A DNA stretch of 41,010 bases from Deltaproteobacteria bacterium (GTDB taxonomy: Bacteria; Desulfobacterota; Desulfuromonadia; Desulfuromonadales; Geopsychrobacteraceae), in assembly GCA_024279255.1 (NCBI GenBank), contig JAJRRT010000005.1:1-41010 (forward strand). Direction: 5' to 3'. The translations under genes were made by a program, and so were the position numbers. The notes beneath the pieces were generated by a model, which ran no database searches, was not told where the DNA came from, and saw only the letters and a list, made by a program, of their open reading frames with translations. Below, piece after piece: positions 25,441 through 33,203 of the stretch (its first letter is position 1; the number at the start of each line of letters is the position of its first letter).

Positions 25441-25785
25441 TTGAGTGGCACTCTCCTGGATGATTTCCCCCGTCTGAGAATCAACTTTCCCCATTTCGGT
25501 ATCGGCAGAAAAGCCTTCAGTAAAATCCTAGACGCCTACCCCAACGTTTATACCGATATTGCCTACATGCTGCCGCATATCCAGAGAAACCCGGTCCGTT
25601 ACTCTGATTTCATCCAGCATTATCCTGACCGGATCTGTTTCGGCTCCGACGCGCTGCTCTATCAGCCAGAAATTGTTTTCGATTACATTGAACTTGTGAA
25701 GTCTCTGAATCTTCCGAATGAGCTTGAAAGTAAAGTGCTTTCAGGAAATCCGCGTAGTTTTTTAGGGTTGGATCCTGCCTGTTGA
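25441..25785 (+). pseudogene. Truncated copy of the amidohydrolase 3' end
   Basis: From 25456 to 25773 this copies 6037-6354 without gaps, keeping the reading frame through DDFPRLRINFPHFGIGRKAF and FGSDALLYQPE to the C-terminus. The N-terminal metal motif and about 170 residues are missing. Identity is very high at the 5' end and falls toward the 3' end. A TTG at 25441 with AAGGGAA upstream could start a 114-residue peptide, but it could not form a complete barrel. It is on the + strand upstream of the hybrid kinase and divergent from ppsA. Confidence 0.85.
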
Positions 25786-25976
25786 ACAAGGGCCTGGCGG
25801 TATGCTGTGGCCTCACGCATTAGATGTTTTCTCTTTGATCTGAATCAGTCTCAAGTTAGGTTGTTCTATCGTACTTGCGTTCGGCGTTTACCGAGGAGGT
25901 GCCTTGTCTGTCAATTAAAATCAATTTCCTTTCAGGGGAGATGTTCTGATCTTTTCCGTGATCTCGGGGGTTTGTA

Positions 25977-28340
25977 ATGCATGAGCTGCTCATAATTCTT
26001 GAACATTTCGGGGGCGGAAAGGGAGGAGAGGCTGGTGACGGGCCGGTCCGTTTTCTCCTGGCGGCCTTTTTCTGGTGCGCATTGGCGTTTGTTTCGTTCA
26101 TCGAGTGGCGTCGTAGCAACAACCGGCGTGATGGTTTTGTTCTCCTGGCCGCGCTGTTCGGTTTGACTCGCGAGTTGCTCATGTTTGTTGCTGAGTATGG
26201 CAGCTACCGTGGTCTGGTTCAGTTTCCTGAGATGTACCGTTATTACCCCCCGCTGGAGCATCTCCTGACGATGCTCTCCTACATTGCCATCATTTTTGCT
26301 TTCATGTGGTACTACCTCGACAATGCACGCTTCAGTAAGTCATATCTGTGGGCTGCTACGCTTATCAGCATCTGCATCTATCTGTTTGCCGCCCCTGACT
26401 GGATCAGTTTTGTTGGACGACATCCGGGCAGCCCCTTTGGTTCGTATTCCGGAGATATGATCTTTCGGATCGCCGCGTCCCTGATTCTGATTGTGGCGCT
26501 GGTGATGCTGTCTCGGGCACGACAACAGGGCAAACGAGTGTCACTTCTGTTGTTGGTCGGAATCGGTTGCTTTTTTCTGGATGAGTTTTTGATGATTATT
26601 AACCTGGCCAACAGTGAACGACATGTGGCCGTTTTTGCCCCTATCCGCCATAACCTGCACATCTGGGCTATTCCGATTTTGATCGGCAGTTATTGGATGG
26701 AGCTCAGGAATCGCCTTCGTGAAGTACTCCGTAAATCGCAGGATGATTTAGAAGCACGTCTTAAAGCGCAAGCGAGCCTGCAGTCGAATCAAGAGCGTTA
26801 CCGGACTCTGGTCGATAACCTGCCGGTGGGGATCTCTCTGGTTGATAAAGAATTCAGAATCACCATGGTGAACCGTAAAATGGGTGAATTGTTTCAGCGT
26901 TCCACTGAATCTTTTGTTGGCCAGTTCTGTCATGACCAGTTTGAAAGCTGCAAAGAACAATGGCCTAGCTGTTCAGGTACACAGAAAGTGCTGCCTCAGC
27001 AGATCCATCAGTTCGAAACCGAGGGGAACAGGGCAGATGGTCGTCACTTTGCGGCTCACCTGACGGTCGTACCGCTTCCTGAGCAGAACGGACAGGCCAT
27101 TGGCTTTATCGAACTGGTGGAGGATATTACTGAAAAAAAACAGACTGAGGCAGAAAATCAAAGACTTCAGGAGCACCTGCGTCATGCAGAAAAGATGGAG
27201 GCGGTCGGGTATCTGGCCGGGGGGATTGCCCACGATTTCAACAACCAGTTGACAGGTGTCCTTGGCTACGCCGAAATGCTTGTGCTTCGACTGGAAGATA
27301 AGAAACTGACGGCCTACGCCCAGAACATTATAGAATCTGCCAACCGTTCTGCTGCTCTGATCGAACAGCTTCTGGCTTTTGGTCGCAAAGGGAAATATCT
27401 TTGCGTGCCGGTCGCAATCGAACAAATCGTTGGTGAGGTCACATCACTCCTGGAGCGTAGTATCGACAAGCGCATTGAGATTCATCAGAATCTTCATGAT
27501 GGAACAACGCGGGTTCTCGGTGATCCGAACCAATTGCAGAGCGCTCTTCTGAATATTGCTCTCAATGCCCGTGATGCTATGCCAGATGGGGGCAAATTGT
27601 CTTTTGAAATTGAGCCCTTTAAGCCATCTCCAGACTGGACGCATGCCAAAATATACGCTGAGAGGCAGACTGAGGTTGAGTATCTGCGGGTCAGCATCGC
27701 TGATACCGGGTGCGGGATGGATGCCGAGGTTATGAGTCGCATTTTTGAACCTTTCTTTACGACAAAAGAGATGGGGAAGGGAACCGGGATGGGGCTGGCG
27801 AGTGTGTATGGCACTATGACCAATCATAACGGTCATATTGATGTTGAGAGCAGCATCGGTAAAGGGACGACTTTTCATCTTTACTTACCTCTTGCCACAT
27901 CCGACCTGCAGAGAGATCAACCCAAATTCTGTACGTTGATCACAGGTAAGGCCCGTATCCTGCTGGTCGATGATGAAAGGATAGTCAGGGGAGTTGCTGC
28001 CGAGATGTTACAGTCTCTTGGTTACCAGGTGTACGAGTGTGAGGACGGGCAGCAAGCAGTCGAATACTATCGACAGGCGTGGCGAGAAGTCGATCTCGTC
28101 ATTCTCGATATGATTATGCCTGTCATGGACGGTAGAGATACATTTATTGCTATGCAGCAGATCAATCCTGACGTGCGTGTAATTCTCTGCTCAGGTTATA
28201 GTCTCGATGACCGTGTTCACTCTATTTTGGAGGAAGGGAAAATCGGGTTTGTTGGCAAGCCATTTACTGTGAGAGAACTGTCTGAACGGGTGGACGAATT
28301 TCTGAAGCTTGGGGTTGTGGAAGCAAGCCCTGCAGTTTAA
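25977..28340 (+). CDS. Membrane hybrid histidine kinase (TM-PAS-HisKA-HATPase-REC)
   Basis: This is a 787-residue protein. The N-terminal ~235 residues hold about seven hydrophobic segments (FLLAAFFWCALAFVSFI, MLSYIAIIFAFMWYYL and others). A PAS domain follows (about 275-390; DNLPVGISLVDKEFRITMVN). HisKA has the phospho-His in GGIAHDFNNQLTGVLGYAE; HATPase has LNIALNARDAMPDGG and GTGMGLASVYG. The C-terminal receiver has phospho-Asp in LVILDMIMPVMDG. GGGGG lies upstream of ATG. No separate response regulator is adjacent, so output may pass through phosphotransfer to an unlinked partner. The sensed signal is unknown. Confidence 0.88.
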   Translation: MHELLIILEHFGGGKGGEAGDGPVRFLLAAFFWCALAFVSFIEWRRSNNRRDGFVLLAALFGLTRELLMFVAEYGSYRGLVQFPEMYRYYPPLEHLLTMLSYIAIIFAFMWYYLDNARFSKSYLWAATLISICIYLFAAPDWISFVGRHPGSPFGSYSGDMIFRIAASLILIVALVMLSRARQQGKRVSLLLLVGIGCFFLDEFLMIINLANSERHVAVFAPIRHNLHIWAIPILIGSYWMELRNRLREVLRKSQDDLEARLKAQASLQSNQERYRTLVDNLPVGISLVDKEFRITMVNRKMGELFQRSTESFVGQFCHDQFESCKEQWPSCSGTQKVLPQQIHQFETEGNRADGRHFAAHLTVVPLPEQNGQAIGFIELVEDITEKKQTEAENQRLQEHLRHAEKMEAVGYLAGGIAHDFNNQLTGVLGYAEMLVLRLEDKKLTAYAQNIIESANRSAALIEQLLAFGRKGKYLCVPVAIEQIVGEVTSLLERSIDKRIEIHQNLHDGTTRVLGDPNQLQSALLNIALNARDAMPDGGKLSFEIEPFKPSPDWTHAKIYAERQTEVEYLRVSIADTGCGMDAEVMSRIFEPFFTTKEMGKGTGMGLASVYGTMTNHNGHIDVESSIGKGTTFHLYLPLATSDLQRDQPKFCTLITGKARILLVDDERIVRGVAAEMLQSLGYQVYECEDGQQAVEYYRQAWREVDLVILDMIMPVMDGRDTFIAMQQINPDVRVILCSGYSLDDRVHSILEEGKIGFVGKPFTVRELSERVDEFLKLGVVEASPAV

Positions 28341-28486
28341 ATACGTAGTTGCCGGGCTGATGATTCTGACGATGTTCGGCTCGGCAGCGACCTTAATCCC
28401 TCTTGAAGTATCTTCTGCTAAATTATGTTCAACCATTATATCTCATGGATTTCGGCCTTTGTTGTGAATCTCTGGATTGGTTCAGA

Positions 28487-29395
28487 ATGGCAGGCTGTGA
28501 GAACAGGGGCACAAGTGTGACGAGCAAGCACCGGACTTTAATAAATTCCATTCCATTTCTCTTTGTTTTTTTATGGAGTACCGGTTTCATTGCGGCAAAG
28601 TATGCCTTGCCCTTCATCGAACCTTTTTATTTTCTCTTCATTCGTATGTGCCTGACCATCGCGGTCTTTTTATCTTTGTGCTTATTCTTTCGGGTGAAGC
28701 GCCTCTCGGCCAGGCAGGCAGGGCATCAGATGGTCACCGGTTTTCTGGTGCATGGCGCTTACCTTGGTGGCGTGTTTGCCGCGATCAAGTGGGGGATGCC
28801 GGCGGGGATAACGGCAATAGTGGTGGGGGTGCAACCCGTCCTTACCGCTTGTCTGGGTTGGTGCTGTTTAGGTGAAAGGCTACGGATGAAGCAATGGCTG
28901 GGCCTGGCATTAGGTTTCGCTGGCGTGATCACCGTACTGTTAAGCACAGGGCAGCAAGACAGTGTTGTTCTGAGCTGGCCCGCTCTGCTTGCTGCCCTGT
29001 CGGCTCTGGTTGGAATCTCCTTTGGAACCATGTATCAGAAGCGCTTTGGAACTGGGACGCATTTGCTGGCCGGATCGATCTGGCAATATCTCAGTGTGGC
29101 TCTGCTGATGGCGGTTTTGACTGGGATATTCGAAGTTCAAAAAGTGGTCTGGAATCTTCAGTTGATACTGGCGCTAGGCTGGCTGGTATTGGGACTATCG
29201 GTGACGGCCATTCTTTTGCTCATGTATATGATCAGAGAAGGGGAGACGGCCAGAGTGGCAAGTTACTTTTATCTGGTCCCCCCGGTCGCTAGTATCGAGG
29301 CCTGGCTATTGTTTGACGAATCCTTGCCCCTGGTTGCAATCACCGCGATCGTTGTGACGGTTATTGGTGTCTATCTGGTGGTTAAGAGGTCATGA
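28487..29395 (+). CDS. EamA/DMT-family transporter
   Basis: This protein of about 302 residues has ten hydrophobic segments in two EamA repeats, for example FLFVFLWSTGFIAAKYALPF at the start and AITAIVVTVIGVYLVV at the end. Drug/metabolite transporters of this type export amino acids or small metabolites. ATG 28487 is taken as start; GTG 28517 (CAGGGG upstream) would leave a more typical short N-terminus. Upstream in-frame TTG or ATG codons to 28403 lack ribosome sites. The substrate is unknown and there is no obvious link to its neighbours. Confidence 0.82.
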   Translation: MAGCENRGTSVTSKHRTLINSIPFLFVFLWSTGFIAAKYALPFIEPFYFLFIRMCLTIAVFLSLCLFFRVKRLSARQAGHQMVTGFLVHGAYLGGVFAAIKWGMPAGITAIVVGVQPVLTACLGWCCLGERLRMKQWLGLALGFAGVITVLLSTGQQDSVVLSWPALLAALSALVGISFGTMYQKRFGTGTHLLAGSIWQYLSVALLMAVLTGIFEVQKVVWNLQLILALGWLVLGLSVTAILLLMYMIREGETARVASYFYLVPPVASIEAWLLFDESLPLVAITAIVVTVIGVYLVVKRS

Positions 29396-29437
29396 GAGCG
29401 AGCATGGCAGTATGACGCTCAGGGTCAATGTTTGAAA

Positions 29438-29475
29438 GTGCATAATAAATCAGCAGTTGCTGATTTATTATGCAC
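29438..29475. repeat. Perfect 38-bp palindrome (18-bp arms)
   Basis: GTGCATAATAAATCAGCA is followed by GT and its exact reverse complement. It lies 42 bp after the EamA gene. No T-run follows, so it is not a classical terminator. It could be a bidirectional structure, a protein-binding site or an extruding cruciform. Confidence 0.7.
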
Positions 29476-29549
29476 CCTGTAACACCTCAATCTTGTATCT
29501 CACTCCGCTTTTCTCTTTTAAGTTCTGGTAGTTACGCCCAACGTTTTTA

Positions 29550-29564
29550 TGGCACGGCTTATGC
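29550..29564 (+). promoter_or_regulatory. Sigma-54 promoter of the GAF kinase/ANTAR regulator operon
   Basis: TGGCACGGCTTATGC matches TGGCACG-N4-TTGC at 14 of 15 positions, counting the four free ones, and has the correct 12-bp GG-GC spacing. The predicted start near 29576 is about 60 bp before the kinase ATG. Sigma-54 control fits the GnfK/GnfR nitrogen circuit known in Geobacter. Confidence 0.7.
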
Positions 29565-29636
29565 GGATAAGTCCTGAGGTCGACCCGTGTCTGGAACGCT
29601 GCAACCGAAGCTTTAACAGAGGAGCCGTATCAGAAA

Positions 29637-31235
29637 ATGAATTCTCGTCAGACCATCGATTATCACGAGCAGCTACTGCAAGCACAGATCGATATCGGTC
29701 GCGACCTTTCTCATGGTCATGAGCTCGATGAGGTGCTCAACCGTATTTTGCACCTTTCGCGCAACCTGCTTGGCTTTGAAAACGCAATCATTCGCCTGCT
29801 TGATTCTAGCGCGACCAAACTGCTGACAGCCGCATCCTATGGCTACGAAAAGACCGCGGCCGCGATGCAGATTGCTGTCGGTGAAGGTGTCATGGGGCGT
29901 TGCGCGGCAACCAATGAAGCAGTGCTGGTCGCTGATGTAGAACAGGACCCGGATTACATCCATGGGATCAGCGGTGCGCGGAGCGAACTTGCGGTTCCGC
30001 TGATGGTTGAAAACCGCATCATCGGTGTTTTTAACGTCGAAAGTTGCCGTCCCAATGCATTTTCTGAAGTTGATATTGCGCCTCTGATGACCTTGGCAGG
30101 GCTGGCAGCGGCAGCAATTGAAAACCATCGTCTATATCAGAACCTGGCTCATGTCAGCGAAGAGAATCGCGAGCTTGATCAACTCAATAATCGTATTCTG
30201 CAATCGGTCGATCTCGGCATCTATACCATCGATCCCTGTTTTAAAATCACCTCCTGGAATCGGCAGATGGAGAAAACCAGTGGTGTCGATGCGACAAGCG
30301 CAATTGGGCGTAATTTGCTGGAACTCTTTCCCCTGTTAGTCCCGGAAGGTTTTGCCGAAGCACTCCAGCAGGTATTAAGCGCCGGGTCGGCAGAGAATAT
30401 GCGTCTGGCGCATCAAACCCTGAGCGGCGACCAACGCATCCAGAAGCGTCGAATTACACCACTTAAAGATGCGGACAATGTCACAGGGGTGTTGGTTGTG
30501 GTTGAAGATATCACCGAATTTCGCAAACTGCTCGATCAGACTATCCAGTCAGAAAAGCTCGCAGAGATCGGCCGCTTGTCCGCCAGTATTGCCCATGAAG
30601 TCAATAATCCTCTGGCCATTATTGCTTATGCGGTGCAACTGCTGCAGCGTGAAGATTCATACTCAGATTTTCAGCGCGAGATGACAGACCGTATCGAAGC
30701 CGAGGTCGAGCGTCTCAAAAGCTTGGCCGGTGGACTCCTTTCATTCAGCCGCAGAGATACAGGCTCGCGTCAGTTGACCGATCTGCGCGAGCTCTTTGGG
30801 CAGGTTTTACTGCTGATCCGTTACGAATTGACACGTAAATCGATCCATTTGCGAGAGGACTATGCTCCGATTCCTTCCATTTGGGTTGATGCTAACCAGT
30901 TGAAACAGGTCTTTATCAACCTGCTGATGAATGCCGCCCAGGCTCTGGGTCACGAGGGTGAGATAAGTATCCACCTGGTAGAATTAAAGGGTCAGGTCGA
31001 GATCCGTATCAGGGATAATGGCCCAGGCGTTCCAGATTCTCTAAGCGCTAAGATTTTTGAACCCTTTGTCACCACAAAAAAAGAGGGGGAAGGCACCGGC
31101 CTCGGTCTTTATCTGTGCCGCAATATCATCCATCAACATGGTGGAGATCTGCAGCTTGAGCACTCAACCCAGCCTGGAGCCTGTTTTGTTATTCGCCTCC
31201 CGATTGTTTCTGAGGCAAGTGGTTCCTGTGGTTAA
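29637..31235 (+). CDS. GAF-PAS sensor histidine kinase (GnfK-like)
   Basis: This is a 532-residue soluble kinase. GAF spans about 20-165 (GEGVMGRCAATNEAVLVADV, ELAVPLMVENRIIGVFNVES) and PAS about 185-300. HisKA has SASIAHEVNNPLAIIAYAV with the phospho-His; HATPase has INLLMNAAQALGHEG, IRDNGPGVPDS and GTGLGLYLCRNII. There is no membrane segment. It precedes an ANTAR response regulator by 57 bp, the arrangement of Geobacter gnfK-gnfR, which control nitrogen-fixation genes by antitermination. Orthology is inferred from architecture and the sigma-54 promoter. Confidence 0.85.
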   Translation: MNSRQTIDYHEQLLQAQIDIGRDLSHGHELDEVLNRILHLSRNLLGFENAIIRLLDSSATKLLTAASYGYEKTAAAMQIAVGEGVMGRCAATNEAVLVADVEQDPDYIHGISGARSELAVPLMVENRIIGVFNVESCRPNAFSEVDIAPLMTLAGLAAAAIENHRLYQNLAHVSEENRELDQLNNRILQSVDLGIYTIDPCFKITSWNRQMEKTSGVDATSAIGRNLLELFPLLVPEGFAEALQQVLSAGSAENMRLAHQTLSGDQRIQKRRITPLKDADNVTGVLVVVEDITEFRKLLDQTIQSEKLAEIGRLSASIAHEVNNPLAIIAYAVQLLQREDSYSDFQREMTDRIEAEVERLKSLAGGLLSFSRRDTGSRQLTDLRELFGQVLLLIRYELTRKSIHLREDYAPIPSIWVDANQLKQVFINLLMNAAQALGHEGEISIHLVELKGQVEIRIRDNGPGVPDSLSAKIFEPFVTTKKEGEGTGLGLYLCRNIIHQHGGDLQLEHSTQPGACFVIRLPIVSEASGSCG

Positions 31236-31292
31236 TCATGACTCAGAATTATAGGCTAGGATTAGCCGCATGAACCACCACAAGGAGAAGTT

Positions 31293-31856
31293 ATGAAGAA
31301 AGCTCTTATTGTCGATGATGAACCCTTCTTACGCCGGCAGGTTGCCGATGCCCTGACCAGTTTTGGTTTTGACCAGTTGGTTGAAGCCGAAAACGGGCAG
31401 CAGGCCGTTGAACTGGCTCGCAGTGAAAAACCGCTGCTGATCGTTATGGATGTTTCGATGCCGATCAAGGACGGAGTTTCTGCGGCGGCAGAGATCAATC
31501 GCGCCACTCCTTTACCGATCGTATTATTGACTGGCACCGCCGACGCTGAGACTGTCGCGCGCGCGCGGGAAGCGGGGGTTATGAACTACCTGCTCAAACC
31601 CTTTCGTGAAGAACAGTTGGCGGTGGTGGTCGACTTGGCGATCGATCAGTATATCCGAGTTTCAAACCTCAACGATGAGGTCAGCAAGTTGAAGGAGACC
31701 CTTGAGACGCGCAAACTGGTCGAAAAAGCCAAGGGAGTTCTTATCAAACAGGGATTCAGTGAAAATGAAGCCTATCGCCGTATGCAGAAGCTGGCGATGG
31801 ATAAACGGAAAAGCTTGCGCGAAGTTGCTGACGCCATCCTGCTGATGGAAGGTTGA
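31293..31856 (+). CDS. Response regulator with ANTAR RNA-binding domain (GnfR-like antiterminator)
   Basis: The 187-residue protein has a receiver domain (1-120) with ALIVDDEPF, phospho-acceptor Asp53 in IVMDVSMPIKDG, and Lys in YLLKPFREEQ. A short coiled segment (LNDEVSKLKETLETRKL) leads to an ANTAR domain (about 135-187): VEKAKGVLIKQGFSENEAYR, then RMQKLAMDKRKSLREVADAI. ANTAR proteins bind paired RNA hairpins with AxxGxx hexaloops and prevent termination. AAGGAGAAG precedes ATG. A fitting hairpin plus terminator lies downstream before the TorF-like gene, suggesting a direct target. Confidence 0.9.
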   Translation: MKKALIVDDEPFLRRQVADALTSFGFDQLVEAENGQQAVELARSEKPLLIVMDVSMPIKDGVSAAAEINRATPLPIVLLTGTADAETVARAREAGVMNYLLKPFREEQLAVVVDLAIDQYIRVSNLNDEVSKLKETLETRKLVEKAKGVLIKQGFSENEAYRRMQKLAMDKRKSLREVADAILLMEG

Positions 31857-32011
31857 GAGGGGCGATCAGTCTCAGCGACCGCAGCATCGGACCTTTCACA
31901 GGGATAAATGCGATGTCTTCTCATCCGATCAAGTGCTGCCACCTGCTCAAAATTTAGGCGCAATTATAGACCCTGAATCGTTCGATCTGCATAAAGGCTA
32001 ACTTTAATAAT

Positions 32012-32026
32012 TGGCACAGTGGTTGC
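32012..32026 (+). promoter_or_regulatory. Sigma-54 promoter of the TorF-like gene
   Basis: TGGCACAGTGGTTGC followed by T matches the -24/-12 consensus with 12-bp GG-GC spacing. The predicted start near 32037 would give a leader of about 220 nt before the porin ATG, containing the ANTAR hairpin and terminator. Confidence 0.75.
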
Positions 32027-32092
32027 TTTTATACATAATCTTTACAGGGATAAAAGCCGCCTGTATTTAACGACAAAATTTATTCATACATT

Positions 32093-32110
32093 TGGAACAG
32101 TGCTGTTCCA
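32093..32110 (+). promoter_or_regulatory. ANTAR-type RNA hairpin in the leader
   Basis: TGGAAC and GTTCCA form a 6-bp stem around the hexaloop AGTGCT, with A at loop position 1 and G at position 4, the ANTAR recognition pattern. A second weaker candidate, GGCG-AAGGCG-CCCC (32129/32131-32142 region), also has A1 and G4 but one mismatched pair. It would compete with the terminator's 5' arm. Confidence 0.65.
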
Positions 32111-32134
32111 TATCTAAATGTGGACCGAGGCGAA

Positions 32135-32175
32135 GGCGCCCCAACCTCCTTAATGGAGTTGGGGCGCCTTTTTTT
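32135..32175 (+). terminator. Leader terminator before the TorF-like gene
   Basis: GGCGCCCCAACCTCC pairs with GGAGTTGGGGCGCC (32155-32168) with one bulged C, followed by seven T. It is a strong intrinsic terminator between the sigma-54 start and the coding region, so full-length transcription needs antitermination. Confidence 0.85.
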
Positions 32176-32258
32176 ATTTCCCCCCCCCACTGATGGGTTC
32201 AATGAGAACCATCGGACAAATCAATGGATATGTAAAATATCCCAAGGAGATGTACAAC

Positions 32259-32966
32259 ATGAACATCAAGCAGCTTTCCCTATCCCTCCTCACCCTGTTG
32301 GTTCTTACCGCCAGCGTCATCCCCTCAACCGTCTTTGCCGTAGAAGTCAGCGGCGATGTTTATGGCGGAATCAGTAGTATGTACCTCTGGCGTGGTGATG
32401 ATCTCAGCGCTGGCGAAGCCGTCTTCCAAAGTGGTGTGGATCTCAGCGTTAAAGGGCTGACTTTCAGCTATTGGAGCAACTATAATCAGGACAACGGGCT
32501 GGACGAAACCGACATCGTTATCGATTACACCACTGACCTGAGTGAACTGGTCTCGGTCAGTATCGGTAATATCCTCTACTCCGTAGAAGGTAGCGACACC
32601 AACGAGGTTTATCTGGGCCTTGGCTTCAATACCCTGCTTGCTCCGGAATTAACGGTTTATTACGACACAGCTGCAGCTGCAGGTGATTTGTTTGTTACTG
32701 CCGCCATTAGCCACTCGTTCGACCTGCAAGAAGGACTCGGACTCACCATCGGTGGTCTGGTCAGCTATATCGATACAGCCGTCGTCAGCGATCTGCACAA
32801 TTTCGAACTGAGTGCTGGCCTCGACTATGCGATCACCGAACAGTTGACTATCAGCCCCAGTGTTATCTTCTCGACTCCATTAAGTGACGATTCTGATGAT
32901 CTCGCCTACGGTGACGGAATTGATGATGAGTTTATGGGCGGATTGACCCTGACCCTGAGCTTCTAA
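32259..32966 (+). CDS. TorF-family putative porin
   Basis: The start is ATG 32259, with AAGGAG 9 bp upstream, giving 235 residues. A signal peptide (LSLSLLTLLVLTASVIPSTVFA) is followed by the TorF hallmark DVYGGISSMYLWRGDDLS (about residues 33-50). Amphipathic beta strands follow, ending LTLTLSF with a C-terminal Phe. TorF proteins are small outer-membrane barrels of unproven substrate. Control by sigma-54 and a terminator leader next to an ANTAR regulator suggests nitrogen-linked expression, for example passage of a nitrogen compound. That link is inference. Confidence 0.8.
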   Translation: MNIKQLSLSLLTLLVLTASVIPSTVFAVEVSGDVYGGISSMYLWRGDDLSAGEAVFQSGVDLSVKGLTFSYWSNYNQDNGLDETDIVIDYTTDLSELVSVSIGNILYSVEGSDTNEVYLGLGFNTLLAPELTVYYDTAAAAGDLFVTAAISHSFDLQEGLGLTIGGLVSYIDTAVVSDLHNFELSAGLDYAITEQLTISPSVIFSTPLSDDSDDLAYGDGIDDEFMGGLTLTLSF

Positions 32967-32994
32967 TCAACAGTTAAAAAATACCGTTGATAAA

Positions 32995-33037
32995 AACAAG
33001 CAAGGCCAATCTCGAAAAGGGCTTGGCCTTGCTTGTT
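32995..33037. terminator. Hairpin downstream of the TorF-like gene
   Basis: AACAAGCAAGGCCAA and TTGGCCTTGCTTGTT form a perfect 15-bp stem with a 13-nt loop, starting 28 bp after the stop. The left arm follows TAAAA rather than a long T-run on the right, so it is probably a weak or bidirectional terminator. Confidence 0.6.
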
Positions 33038-33120
33038 GATATAACTCTGGCTGAGAGGTTCTTGCGACTTGAATGTTCAATAGTGTCACCGGATTGAACA
33101 ACTGTTATGGGATGTACGAA

Positions 33121-33148
33121 TTGACATTCGATGAAATTGGTCTAGATT
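33121..33148 (+). promoter_or_regulatory. Possible sigma-70 promoter of the two-binding-domain kinase
   Basis: TTGACA, then 16 bp, then TAGATT. It lies 56 bp before the GTG start. The -10 box is a 4/6 match only. Confidence 0.35.
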
Positions 33149-33203
33149 AGTAGTTGTACATTTTAGTTTTCCTGCAACTGAAAATTTGTCTTTAGGATTT
33201 TTT

